A stretch of 52,354 nt of DNA from Clostridia bacterium (GTDB lineage: Bacteria; Bacillota; Clostridia; Oscillospirales; CAG-272). The notes below the pieces were generated by a model. That model ran no database searches. It saw nothing but the letters and a program-made list of their open reading frames with translations, and was not told the DNA's origin. A program made the translations under genes and the position numbers. Numbering within the stretch: position 1 is the stretch's first letter; each line of letters starts with the position of its first letter. The stretch is taken from contig JAFTKY010000017.1 in assembly GCA_017453005.1 (NCBI GenBank), positions 1-52,354 of the forward strand, read 5' to 3'. Below are positions 1 through 6,438 of this stretch, in pieces.

Positions 1-1
1 T

Positions 2-33
2 AAAAGCCCGAGCCGAAAGGCTCGGGCTTTTAG
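2..33. terminator. Bidirectional intrinsic terminator at window edge
   Basis: A 13-bp perfect stem (AAAAGCCCGAGCC / GGCTCGGGCTTTT) closes on a GAAA tetraloop, with A and T runs at the two ends so it can act in either direction. It presumably ends a gene lying to the left of the window. Confidence 0.85.
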
Positions 34-106
34 ATTTCAGAAACGCAACCTTGTCAACAAAAATCTTCCTTTTACCCTCAAATTTCTACCACTTGGAAAA
101 AATATA

Positions 107-135
107 TTTACAAATCGGGAAAATATTGCTATAAT
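107..135 (+). promoter_or_regulatory. SigA-type promoter of the LytTR operon
   Basis: A -35 box TTTACA (107-112) and a consensus -10 TATAAT (130-135) are separated by exactly 17 bp. A GAGGAGG ribosome site follows just before the GTG start at 167. Confidence 0.75.
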
Positions 136-166
136 AAAATCACACCGAGAGAGAGGAGGCGCGTAC

Positions 167-625
167 GTGAAGATAAGGATAGAAATATCGGAGCAGAATG
201 ACGACGAGATAGTAATACGCTGCAGGCAAAAGACCGACAAGATATCTGCAATCGAGACCGCTATCGAGAACGCGCTGAAGAGCAGGGGAGAGCTTGTGCT
301 TTACATAGGCAGCACCGAATATTACGTGCAAAAAAGCGAAATTCTGTTTTTTGAGGCATCGGGCGGCAAGGTGTTCGCGCACACACGCGACGGAATGTTT
401 ACCGCTCAATATAAGCTCTTTGAGCTTGAGGACGTGATGCCGTCGAGCTTTACTCGGATATCAAAATCGGTTATTGCAAACATAAATCTTATAAGCTCCC
501 TGCGGCGCGAGCTTACGGGCAACGGAGAGATAACCTTTAAGGGAAGTGACAAAAAAACCTATTTCTCCCGTGCGTATTATAAAATTTTAAAGGACAAAAT
601 TGAGGAAGTGAGGTTTGGAATATGA
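167..625 (+). CDS. LytTR-family DNA-binding regulator
   Basis: This 152-residue protein is probably a transcription regulator with no receiver domain. An N-terminal stretch of about 45 residues precedes a LytTR DNA-binding domain (about residues 45-150), recognised by the pattern YYVQKSEILFFEASGGKVFAHT followed by the F-x-R-I-S-K-S-V-I-A-N helix-strand segment. Stand-alone LytTR proteins of this size are often coded next to small membrane proteins and may be controlled by them. The start is GTG at 167, supported by GAGGAGG seven bases upstream. Its last codons overlap the next gene by four bases (ATGA), which implies translational coupling. The regulated targets cannot be read from the sequence; autoregulation is an inference. 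Confidence 0.85.
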   Translation: MKIRIEISEQNDDEIVIRCRQKTDKISAIETAIENALKSRGELVLYIGSTEYYVQKSEILFFEASGGKVFAHTRDGMFTAQYKLFELEDVMPSSFTRISKSVIANINLISSLRRELTGNGEITFKGSDKKTYFSRAYYKILKDKIEEVRFGI

Positions 626-1302
626 AATTTCAGAAGGTATTTTGGGGACTTGCGCTGGTGCTTTGCGCCGTGTTTATCATACTTGACGCGACTGACGTTA
701 TCGCGCCCTTTACAAGTATTTTCGGTGATGTGTCGGTGTTTTTCGTTATATTGGGAATAATGCTTCTGGCTTTGGCTGTTGAGCGTATAGCAAACGGAAA
801 ATTCAATGAGATATTCGTTCCTCTTGCGCTGATATTTATGCTATTTGAGAAAAATATCGCGTTTGCAATGGGACTTGAGAAGACCAACATAATAAATAAC
901 TGGATAGTTCTGCTGTGCGCCGTGCTTTTGACTGTTGGCGTGGGTATGCTTATGCCCAGGAACATAAAAAAGCTCAAGAAGGGCAAGCGTTCAAGGTATA
1001 TAGGCAGCTCGTCCTCCTACATAGACTGCGCGGATTTTTCATCGCGTGAGGTAGAGAACAATATGGGCTCGTGCGTCGTACGCTTTGAAAACACGGACGA
1101 GTACAGCGGAAACGGAGTTTTGACTATTGAAAACAATATGGGCTCGCTTGCTATCTACGTGCCGAATACGTGGAACGTAAGGACTAATATTGAAAATAAC
1201 ATGGGAAGTGTTCGCGTTGACGGAGACGGAGATACAAGCGGCCCCCTCCTTATCATAAACGGTGAAAACAATATGGGCTCTGTTCTGATTGAATACGTGT
1301 AA
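622..1302 (+). CDS. LiaF-like membrane protein with four ENNMGS repeats
   Basis: This 226-residue protein has four predicted membrane segments in its first 112 residues, then a basic linker (KKLKKGKRSR) and a soluble C-terminal domain. That domain carries the hexapeptide ENNMGS four times (residues 145-150, 170-175, 191-196 and 215-220), spaced 21-25 residues apart, as expected for a small beta-solenoid or stacked-strand fold of the LiaF/DUF2154 kind. LiaF proteins monitor cell-envelope stress and inhibit their partner regulator. Here the partner is the overlapping LytTR gene, so a membrane sensor that controls it is a reasonable inference. A strong hairpin terminator follows, so the two genes form a bicistronic operon. 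Confidence 0.7.
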   Translation: MKFQKVFWGLALVLCAVFIILDATDVIAPFTSIFGDVSVFFVILGIMLLALAVERIANGKFNEIFVPLALIFMLFEKNIAFAMGLEKTNIINNWIVLLCAVLLTVGVGMLMPRNIKKLKKGKRSRYIGSSSSYIDCADFSSREVENNMGSCVVRFENTDEYSGNGVLTIENNMGSLAIYVPNTWNVRTNIENNMGSVRVDGDGDTSGPLLIINGENNMGSVLIEYV

Positions 1303-1310
1303 ATATTATT

Positions 1311-1337
1311 GGCGCGCCTTGCGGCGCGCCTTTTTTT
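1311..1337 (+). terminator. Terminator of the LytTR/LiaF-like operon
   Basis: GGCGCGCC-TTGC-GGCGCGCC forms an 8-bp all-GC stem with a four-base loop, followed by seven T residues. Confidence 0.9.
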
Positions 1338-1356
1338 GATTGTTTTGTGAATATTC

Positions 1357-1385
1357 TTGACAAGGGGAATATGTTGTGCTATAAT
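1357..1385 (+). promoter_or_regulatory. Consensus SigA promoter of the Cys/His-rich membrane protein
   Basis: Perfect TTGACA (1357-1362), 17-bp spacer and TATAAT (1380-1385). A direct repeat GAATAT occurs at 1349 and 1367, flanking the -35 box. It could be part of an operator, but this is weak. Confidence 0.85.
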
Positions 1386-1419
1386 TTAACTTGTAGGATA
1401 ACAAGAAGGGAGAGGGAGC

Positions 1420-1725
1420 ATGAAAAGAAGCGGTATTGCCTTCAAGACTGCCATAGTTGCACTTGCGACGCTTTGCGCCGTGGCTTTTGTCATGTTTTCC
1501 TTTGCACAGATCATGGATTTTGACCATGACTGTTATCTTGAAAGCTGTCCCGTATGTACGGCGGCGGCTGTCCGCGAGAATATTCTCGGCACTTGGGCAT
1601 TTCTTGCTATTTTGCTTTTCACTTTCGCGCTGTCCGTCTGTTTTTACAGTGTCAGCTCCAATGACAAAAAGGCACAAATCGCTACGGAAACTCCCGTGCG
1701 CCTCAAGGTGAAGCTCTCGGATTAA
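1420..1725 (+). CDS. Small two-pass membrane protein with HDC-x4-CPxC motif
   Basis: This 101-residue protein has two hydrophobic segments (about residues 8-30 and 56-78). The loop between them holds a Cys/His cluster: D35, H36, D37, C38, C43 and C46 (pattern DHDC-x4-CPVC). A cluster of this form is a plausible metal or redox site facing the outside. No named family is assigned. It stands at the head of a run that leads to an ABC transporter with a His-rich loop and a lipoprotein with CxxC, so a shared role in metal handling is inferred. GGGAGAGGGAG lies just upstream of the ATG. The stop codon lies inside the 5' strand of the structured RNA that follows. Confidence 0.7.
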   Translation: MKRSGIAFKTAIVALATLCAVAFVMFSFAQIMDFDHDCYLESCPVCTAAAVRENILGTWAFLAILLFTFALSVCFYSVSSNDKKAQIATETPVRLKVKLSD

Positions 1726-1825
1726 AAACTCAGGCCTATCACGTATAGGCTGTTTGGCGTTATGTCCGCGTAGGATAACTGCGCCAATTTATGGGGTAAG
1801 TGTACCCCGTGACGAATGAGTTTTT
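1724..1825 (+). ncRNA. Predicted four-way-junction structured RNA, possible riboswitch
   Basis: Between the small membrane protein and the ABC genes the + strand folds into one closing stem with three hairpins inside. P1 is AAAAACTCA (1724-1732) with TGAGTTTTT (1817-1825), nine perfect pairs. P2 is GCCTAT/ATAGGC (1734-1739 and 1745-1750) with loop CACGT. P3 is TTGGCG/CGCCAA (1754-1759 and 1782-1787), extended by TTAT/ATAA past a CTG bulge. P4 is GGGGTA/TACCCC (1793-1798 and 1803-1808) with loop AGTG. A further imperfect hairpin (1827-1857) lies between it and the ribosome site. I do not match it to a class I know; the NiCo and Mn riboswitches are also four-way junctions, but I cannot confirm their conserved bases. 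Folding was by eye only. Confidence 0.5.
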
Positions 1826-1877
1826 GATTTTTGAGGGCCTTTTTTGCGCCCAAAAATAGATTTTAGGGAGTAAACAA

Positions 1878-2519
1878 ATGATAGAAATAAAGAATTTATC
1901 AAAGAAATTTCAAAACGAACGCGCGATAAATTATAAAGATATGCGCTTTGAGGACGGTAAGTCCTATATGCTTCTCGGCGCGTCGGGCTGCGGCAAATCA
2001 ACGCTGCTTAACATGATTGCAGGCATACTTTCCGCCGATAGCGGTGAGATACTTATTGACGGCGTTGATATGCTCAAAAAGACGCAAAAGGAAAAGGACA
2101 AGTTCAGAATAGAGAAGATAGGCTATATATTCCAGGACTTCAAGCTCATAACCGAGATGACCGTTATGGACAATATCAATATTTTGAGGCTTGAGGGCGT
2201 GAACACATCCGCAGCGGACGATATACTCCGCCGTCTTGAAATGTATGAAAAGAAAAACAAGAAGATAAAGCACCTCTCGGGCGGCGAGCGACAGAGAGTT
2301 GCGATAGCCCGCGCGATAGTCAAGATGCCGGACATCATTTTGGCAGACGAGCCCACGGGAAATCTTAACTTTGAGATAGGCGAGGCGGTCATCCGTCAGC
2401 TTATTGAAATATCAAAGGGAAAAACTCTTATTGCCGTCACACACGACGACAGACTTGGCAAATATTTCGACTGCACCATAGACATGAACAGCATGATAGG
2501 AGGTGGCGAGAATGCTTAA
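1878..2519 (+). CDS. ABC transporter ATP-binding protein (LolD/MacB type)
   Basis: This 213-residue nucleotide-binding subunit has Walker [10 protein letters not shown] at residues 34-42, Q-loop Q86, signature LSGGERQ at 133-139, Walker B IILADEP at 153-159 and the H-loop histidine at 189. The sequence and length fit the LolD/MacB/FtsE-type ATPases that pair with FtsX-like permeases. These usually drive mechanotransmission or lipoprotein and substrate movement at the membrane rather than classical import. The partner permease overlaps its 3' end. The ATG follows AGGGAG by eight bases, and the predicted structured RNA lies directly upstream. Confidence 0.92.
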   Translation: MIEIKNLSKKFQNERAINYKDMRFEDGKSYMLLGASGCGKSTLLNMIAGILSADSGEILIDGVDMLKKTQKEKDKFRIEKIGYIFQDFKLITEMTVMDNINILRLEGVNTSAADDILRRLEMYEKKNKKIKHLSGGERQRVAIARAIVKMPDIILADEPTGNLNFEIGEAVIRQLIEISKGKTLIAVTHDDRLGKYFDCTIDMNSMIGGGENA

Positions 2520-3828
2520 GTTTGCGCTCAAAAACATGGCGATAAAAAAGGTTCAGGTAATTCTTATCATTATATCCATCGTGCTGTCCGCAGGTGTTGG
2601 CGTTCTGGCGTTCAACGTCTCCGAGCAGGTAAGCGAGGGACTTACTAACAACGCGGGTTATTATTCCGCAATTATAGGACCGTCGGGAAGTGCGACGCAG
2701 CTTGCCATGAATACCATGTATTTTACGGACGAGCCCGTGGGAACTATTCCGTATTCCTTGGTCTCCGAGCTGTCGCAGGACAGCAGAGTTAAAGAGGTCA
2801 TACCCTTTGCTATGGCGGATAATTACAACGGCTTCTCGGTCGTTGGAACAACACCGGCATTCCTTTCGGCAAAGACACTCGCAAAAGGACGCATGTTTAC
2901 GGAGGGAGAAGCCTTTGAGGCTGTCGTCGGCTCAACGGTTGCCGAGCTTAATAAGCTCGAGATAGGCGACGAGCTTTATACGAGCCACTCCGTCGGAGGA
3001 GACAAGCACGCGCATCCGCTCAAGGTGGTTGGAATTCTTGAGGAAAGTCACAGCGGATTTGACAAGGTAGTATTCACGCAGATAAAGACTATATGGCAGG
3101 CGCATGACCACTCAGGCGAGCACGACGAGGCAAATATAGGTGTAGACCTGCTCTCCGCGGGACATACGACGGAGGAAGCAACCGAGCAGGCGACTGAGGA
3201 TGGTCACGGGCACGTCACGGAGGACGGCGGTCACGGTGACGAGGAGCATGAGGACGGTGAGCATTCGCATACGTCAAATACCGTATGTGCGATACTTGTA
3301 AAGACCCTTAACCCTACATACGCAATGTCGATAGTCAATGAGTATAACGGCAAGGTCTATATGCACGGCGAGGACAGCTATTCCTTGCAGGCAATAGAGC
3401 CTATGGACACCATGCGCGGCGTGCTTGAGGAGACGGACAACACAAAATATATCGTGTTCGTGCTCTGCGCGATAATACTGATAATGAATATTATCATAAT
3501 CTCGATCATAACGCTTCTGAATATGTATCATTCCGCAAAGGAAATATCCCTTATGCGACTTATCGGTATCAGCATGAAGAAGATAAATATGCTGTATCTG
3601 ATACAGAACAGTCTTATAGGACTTGTATCAACTGCGCTTGCGTTTGGAATATCCCGTGCGTGTCTTGTGCTTATGAGCGATTACGTTGAAAGCATGGGAG
3701 CGGTGCTTAATCTCTCAAAGGTCTACCCGCTTGAGTGGGTGATACTTTTTGCGGTGTTCCTCATCAGCGTAATTCCTACGGTGATATGCACCGTGTCAAT
3801 GTCCAAAAAGGACGGAATAAATAACTAA
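2512..3828 (+). CDS. FtsX-like ABC permease with histidine-rich extracytoplasmic loop
   Basis: This 438-residue permease has one N-terminal membrane segment (about residues 17-37), a large extracytoplasmic domain and three C-terminal segments with an FtsX-type core (about residues 310-425). The outer domain carries a long loop (about residues 198-253) very rich in His, Asp and Glu (for example HDHSGEHDE and HGHVTEDGGHGDEEHEDGEH), as expected for zinc or another transition metal. The start is placed at ATG 2512, because AGGAGG (2498-2503) stands eight bases upstream; a GTG nine bases earlier overlaps that site. It overlaps the ATPase gene by eight bases. FtsX-like permease/ATPase pairs encoded with DUF3299-type proteins occur in the Vibrio Zrg zinc system. 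The resemblance is in architecture, and substrate identity is inferred. Confidence 0.85.
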   Translation: MLKFALKNMAIKKVQVILIIISIVLSAGVGVLAFNVSEQVSEGLTNNAGYYSAIIGPSGSATQLAMNTMYFTDEPVGTIPYSLVSELSQDSRVKEVIPFAMADNYNGFSVVGTTPAFLSAKTLAKGRMFTEGEAFEAVVGSTVAELNKLEIGDELYTSHSVGGDKHAHPLKVVGILEESHSGFDKVVFTQIKTIWQAHDHSGEHDEANIGVDLLSAGHTTEEATEQATEDGHGHVTEDGGHGDEEHEDGEHSHTSNTVCAILVKTLNPTYAMSIVNEYNGKVYMHGEDSYSLQAIEPMDTMRGVLEETDNTKYIVFVLCAIILIMNIIIISIITLLNMYHSAKEISLMRLIGISMKKINMLYLIQNSLIGLVSTALAFGISRACLVLMSDYVESMGAVLNLSKVYPLEWVILFAVFLISVIPTVICTVSMSKKDGINN

Positions 3829-3845
3829 AAAGGTCTGTTTGTCTT

Positions 3846-4823
3846 ATGAAAAATAAATTTCTGATTAAATTTGGCATAGTTGTTTTGACGCTTTCGCTGT
3901 TGCTTACGTTTTCGGCGTGTGACAACGGCTCGGGCGGCGGAAAGCAAAATAATCCCGACGGAGCGACCAAGCTCAGCTTCAAGTCGGCTGCAAGCTATGA
4001 TTATCTCAAAACGCTCAACGGTCAGATGGTGACCATCAACGGATACCTTGCGACAAGCTCGCCCGTTGACGGCTCGTTTATATTCCTTATGAACCTGCCG
4101 CTCCAGAGCTGTCCCTTCTGCGTGCCCAACACGACCGAGCTTTCAAACACTATGGAGGTCTATCCCAAGGACGGAGAAAAATTTGAATATACCAATCAAG
4201 CCGTGCAGGTGGTCGGAACGCTTGAGGTCGCGCCCGACAAAAATCAGCCCTTTACAGATATGTACGGATATCAGTTCAATTTCAAAATCGTTGATGCGAG
4301 CTACACGATTTTGCAGGCGGAGGATCTGTCCGAGGATATGGCACTCTGGCAGAAAATTGCTAACACCGAGGTCATAAACGACGTGTATAAAATGTACGAT
4401 TACGTGCATTTTCTCTGCGCGTGGAATACGTATTCCGTAAAGTCCTGGACGGATGCGGACGGCAACACCCACCCCGGTTATTATCTCTGGGCGGCTGACG
4501 CGATGAATTATATCACGAAGGACGGCGCACAGTGGAATTACGGATATAAGGACGGTTATTTTGACAATCTTATAGCATCAGTCCGCGCGGTAGATGCGAC
4601 GGCGTACGAGGATCTCGTGCAGAACATTGAGGACGCGAAGGCACTGTCCGAAAAGGCATTTGGCGAGCTGAAGGCAGGGAACTATACGTACGAAACAAAG
4701 TACGTTGAAGAGTTTGGGACCACGGACAATATTTATACGATAAACAAGGGCGAGGAGCTCCTTGCTGAGTGGACACAAATTTATACCTTCTTCTCGGATT
4801 GGCTCGGCTCTTGGGAATTATAA
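3846..4823 (+). CDS. Lipoprotein with DUF3299-like domain and SCPFC motif
   Basis: This 325-residue lipoprotein has a signal peptide ending in lipobox F-S-A-C (Cys25), followed by a Gly/Ser/Asn-rich tether. Residues about 57-130 resemble DUF3299: a G-x-M-V-T-I-N-G-Y-L strand, then a hydrophobic F-I-F-L-M strand leading to SCPFC (Cys89 and Cys92), then a V-V-G-T-L strand. The CxxC pair could bind metal or be a redox site. The C-terminal half (about 150-320) is unassigned and helical in appearance. The gene begins 17 bases after the permease and ends before a strong terminator, so it closes the ABC operon. It is most likely the surface-exposed accessory of the transporter. Confidence 0.72.
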   Translation: MKNKFLIKFGIVVLTLSLLLTFSACDNGSGGGKQNNPDGATKLSFKSAASYDYLKTLNGQMVTINGYLATSSPVDGSFIFLMNLPLQSCPFCVPNTTELSNTMEVYPKDGEKFEYTNQAVQVVGTLEVAPDKNQPFTDMYGYQFNFKIVDASYTILQAEDLSEDMALWQKIANTEVINDVYKMYDYVHFLCAWNTYSVKSWTDADGNTHPGYYLWAADAMNYITKDGAQWNYGYKDGYFDNLIASVRAVDATAYEDLVQNIEDAKALSEKAFGELKAGNYTYETKYVEEFGTTDNIYTINKGEELLAEWTQIYTFFSDWLGSWEL

Positions 4824-4828
4824 TAATG

Positions 4829-4860
4829 AAAAAGGAACTTCAATTCTGAAGTTCCTTTTT
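4829..4860. terminator. Bidirectional terminator between the ABC operon and the HAD gene
   Basis: AAAAAGGAACTTC (4829-4841) pairs perfectly with GAAGTTCCTTTTT (4848-4860) around a six-base loop. It serves the two convergent transcripts. Confidence 0.92.
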
Positions 4861-4865
4861 TATAA

Positions 4866-5720
4866 TCAATCGTTTGCGCGCTTGTATTGTGAGAGCTGCA
4901 TTTCCTCCTTGGCGCGGAGCTTTTCAAGCGTTGCCATGTTTTCGATCATGAGCTTGACAATTTTTTCAAGCGTGGAGTTCTGGGAGTAGTCGGCTACGCA
5001 GACGTAATTTATACGGTCATCGTCGACCAGGGGCTTTACCGTCTCGCTCTTGCCCGATGCGTAGAGTGCGATGGACTTGCCGCCCTTCTGCTTTACCATC
5101 TTCATGCAGGGAATGTCCGTCATTCCGTCACCGATGTATATCATATTGCGGTATGCAATACGGCGGAGGCTTTCGTCCTGAAGCCGGTTGAGATTGTAAT
5201 CGTCCGTTACGTCAAGAATACCCTTGGATATTCTGTAAATATACTGCGTTTTGAGCGTGTAGTTTATTGCGAGCGCGGGCCAGACTGCCTCGCCGTTTTC
5301 GTCGTACATATATCTGCACGCGTAAATTCTCTTGAAATACTTTGCTATAGGCGTGCCCTGAATTATCTCGTAAGTGCCCGAGGATATGATATAATGCTCA
5401 ATGTTGACGCCGAGAGACTCGCCGTAGGCGTTGATCCTGTCAAACCATGAAAGCACACCCTTGTAGAGCACGACGTTCTCGCCGCAGCTTCTCAGGTATT
5501 CCTCGGTCAGCGGAATGCCGCGCTTTTTGCACTCGCGTATCATTATCATCATATAAGCGAGTATTTTTTCCACCTCGTGCTCGCGCGTCAGCTTTGCCGC
5601 CTCACCCCAGAATTCGTCCGAGTTCATGCCGAGGTTTTTTATAAAATCGTATTCCTGCATATCTGTCGTGCAGAGAGTTTTATCAAAATCGTATAAAATT
5701 CCAATAGTCGTTTTTGCCAT
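4866..5720 (-). CDS. HAD-superfamily phosphatase-like hydrolase
   Basis: This 284-residue cytoplasmic protein has HAD motif I DFDKTLC near the start (nucleophile Asp12 and acid/base Asp14), motif II S/T in YIISSG at about 116 and the motif III/IV region GDGMTDIPCMK at about 197-207, so the phosphotransfer residues are intact. An inserted cap of about 80 helical residues follows motif I. The long C-terminal helix (about 255-284) is unusual but not diagnostic. The substrate is unknown; the general type is a phosphoserine-phosphatase-like small-molecule phosphatase. It is a single gene with its own promoter and the shared terminator at its end. Confidence 0.85.
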   Translation of the reverse strand: MAKTTIGILYDFDKTLCTTDMQEYDFIKNLGMNSDEFWGEAAKLTREHEVEKILAYMMIMIRECKKRGIPLTEEYLRSCGENVVLYKGVLSWFDRINAYGESLGVNIEHYIISSGTYEIIQGTPIAKYFKRIYACRYMYDENGEAVWPALAINYTLKTQYIYRISKGILDVTDDYNLNRLQDESLRRIAYRNMIYIGDGMTDIPCMKMVKQKGGKSIALYASGKSETVKPLVDDDRINYVCVADYSQNSTLEKIVKLMIENMATLEKLRAKEEMQLSQYKRAND

Positions 5721-5760
5721 AATATTACGCGTTCCTTTCCTTTTGATGTGTCCTCTCTAT

Positions 5761-5789
5761 ATTTTACCATAAATTTCTAAAAAATGCAA
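5761..5789 (-). promoter_or_regulatory. Promoter of the HAD hydrolase gene
   Basis: On the - strand TTGCAT (5784-5789) and TAAAAT (5761-5766) are separated by 17 bp. The start codon lies 40 bases further on. Confidence 0.6.
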
Positions 5790-5804
5790 TAGGTATAAGA
5801 ATAT

Positions 5805-5843
5805 CAAAAATTCTCTTGCCCACAAATTTGCAGGCAAGAGAAT
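5805..5843 (-). terminator. Terminator beyond the spo0A 3'-end copies
   Basis: ATTCTCTTGCC (5810-5820) pairs with GGCAAGAGAAT (5833-5843); on the - strand it is followed by TTTTT. It lies just past the stop codon of the outermost spo0A 3'-end copy, the expected place for the original spo0A terminator. Confidence 0.8.
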
Positions 5844-5859
5844 AAATGTCATTAAAGAT

Positions 5860-5920
5860 TATATTTCAACATCAAATTATCCGCGATCATGTCGATAAAC
5901 TCGCTATTGGTGGGCTTTGC
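5860..5920 (-). repeat. spo0A 3'-end copy 1 (outermost)
   Basis: Read on the - strand this encodes [21 protein letters not shown]-stop, matching the last 21 codons of the intact spo0A with a few changes (Ala to Asp, Arg to Met, Lys to Asn) and several silent differences. It sits next to the terminator at 5805-5843, so it is probably the ancestral gene end. It has no start codon of its own. Confidence 0.8.
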
Positions 5921-5924
5921 TATA

Positions 5925-6038
5925 GGCTCCCTTGTGTAAAGGGAGCTGTCACCGTAGGTGACTGAGGGATTGTCTGTTCCGATCTTTACAACCCCTCCGT
6001 CAGCCTTCGGCTGCCACCTCCCCTTGCACAGGGGAGGC
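5925..6038. mobile_element. MITE-like palindromic element A
   Basis: This element of about 114 bp has imperfect terminal inverted repeats of about 45 bp. The left end carries the hairpins GCTCCCTT/AAGGGAGC and TCACC/GGTGA. The right end, read in reverse, gives the matching pair CCTCCCC/GGGGAGG and a CAGCC/GGCTG hairpin. There is no coding capacity. It is of the same family as the element at 6307-6435 and separates spo0A 3'-end copies 1 and 2. Confidence 0.7.
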
Positions 6039-6043
6039 TTATT

Positions 6044-6108
6044 AGTACAACTTGTATTTGAGCCTCAAATTATCCGCAATCATTGCGATAAACTCGCTGT
6101 TTATGGGA
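6044..6108 (-). repeat. spo0A 3'-end copy 2
   Basis: The - strand encodes [21 protein letters not shown]-stop. It differs from the intact gene mainly at third codon positions and by one Thr-to-Ile change. The stop codon is intact. The match starts about 187 bp from copy 3 and about 193 bp from copy 1. Confidence 0.82.
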
Positions 6109-6114
6109 AATCTC

Positions 6115-6143
6115 TTGACAAATTACACTTTTTGAGATATAAT
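6115..6143 (+). promoter_or_regulatory. Consensus promoter for a candidate small RNA
   Basis: Perfect TTGACA (6115-6120), 17-bp spacer and perfect TATAAT (6138-6143) on the + strand, inside the spo0A 3'-end repeat region and directed opposite to spo0A. Confidence 0.75.
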
Positions 6144-6149
6144 TTCTTT

Positions 6150-6230
6150 GTCGAAACTGCAGGCGTATTTTTCCTGTCTCTCGCTTTATGCGAGCGTCTT
6201 GGGCACGAGGCAGTTTCGGCTTTTTCTTTT
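6150..6230 (+). ncRNA. Candidate small structured RNA within the spo0A 3' repeats
   Basis: Starting about seven bases after a perfect promoter, an RNA of about 80 nt can fold into one closed structure. CGAAACTGC (6152-6160) pairs with GCAGTTTCG (6210-6218). Inside are the hairpins CAGG/CCTG (6160-6176) and CTCGC/GCGAG (6180-6194). The tail GCTTTTTCTTTTT gives an intrinsic terminator. No open reading frame of note is present. It points toward spo0A from between 3'-end copies 2 and 3. I recognise no known family (not SRP, 6S or tmRNA by visible motifs). Confidence 0.5.
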
Positions 6231-6300
6231 TATATAATTTGTATTTCAACCTCAAATTATCCGCGATCATCGCAATAAACTCGCTATTTGTGGGCTTTCC
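6230..6300 (-). repeat. spo0A 3'-end copy 3, stop codon lost
   Basis: The - strand encodes [23 protein letters not shown], identical at protein level to the end of the intact Spo0A. The stop codon is replaced by AAA, so reading continues into KKKKP. Silent differences from the intact gene remain. The offset from the intact end is 210 bp. Confidence 0.82.
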
Positions 6301-6306
6301 TCTATT

Positions 6307-6435
6307 GCCTCCCTCCGGGAGGGAGGGGGACCACGAAGTGGTGGAAGGAGCCGGCGTAAATGTGAGTTTGGATTTACTGCATTGTACCGCACTCTCCCTC
6401 AGTCGCTACGCGACAGCTCCCTCCCGGAGGGAGCC
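6307..6435. mobile_element. MITE-like palindromic element B
   Basis: This element of about 129 bp has terminal inverted repeats. The left end has CCTCCCTCCGGGAGGGAGG and ACCAC/GTGGT; the right end has CTCCCTCCCGGAGGGAG and GTCGC/GCGAC hairpins. The outer hairpins and the GACTGAGGG-type inner motif relate it to element A. It abuts the stop codon of spo0A, so the spo0A transcript runs directly into it. Confidence 0.7.
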
Positions 6436-6438
6436 TTT

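Noticed and set aside
1349-1373. Possible Zur/Fur-type operator at the promoter of the Cys/His-rich protein
   Set aside because: Only a short direct repeat GAATAT is present; no palindrome of the Zur or Fur kind was found.
6070-6270. 66-codon frame that begins [13 protein letters not shown]
   Set aside because: It is the end of Spo0A copy 3 read through its lost stop into the small RNA region, not a gene.
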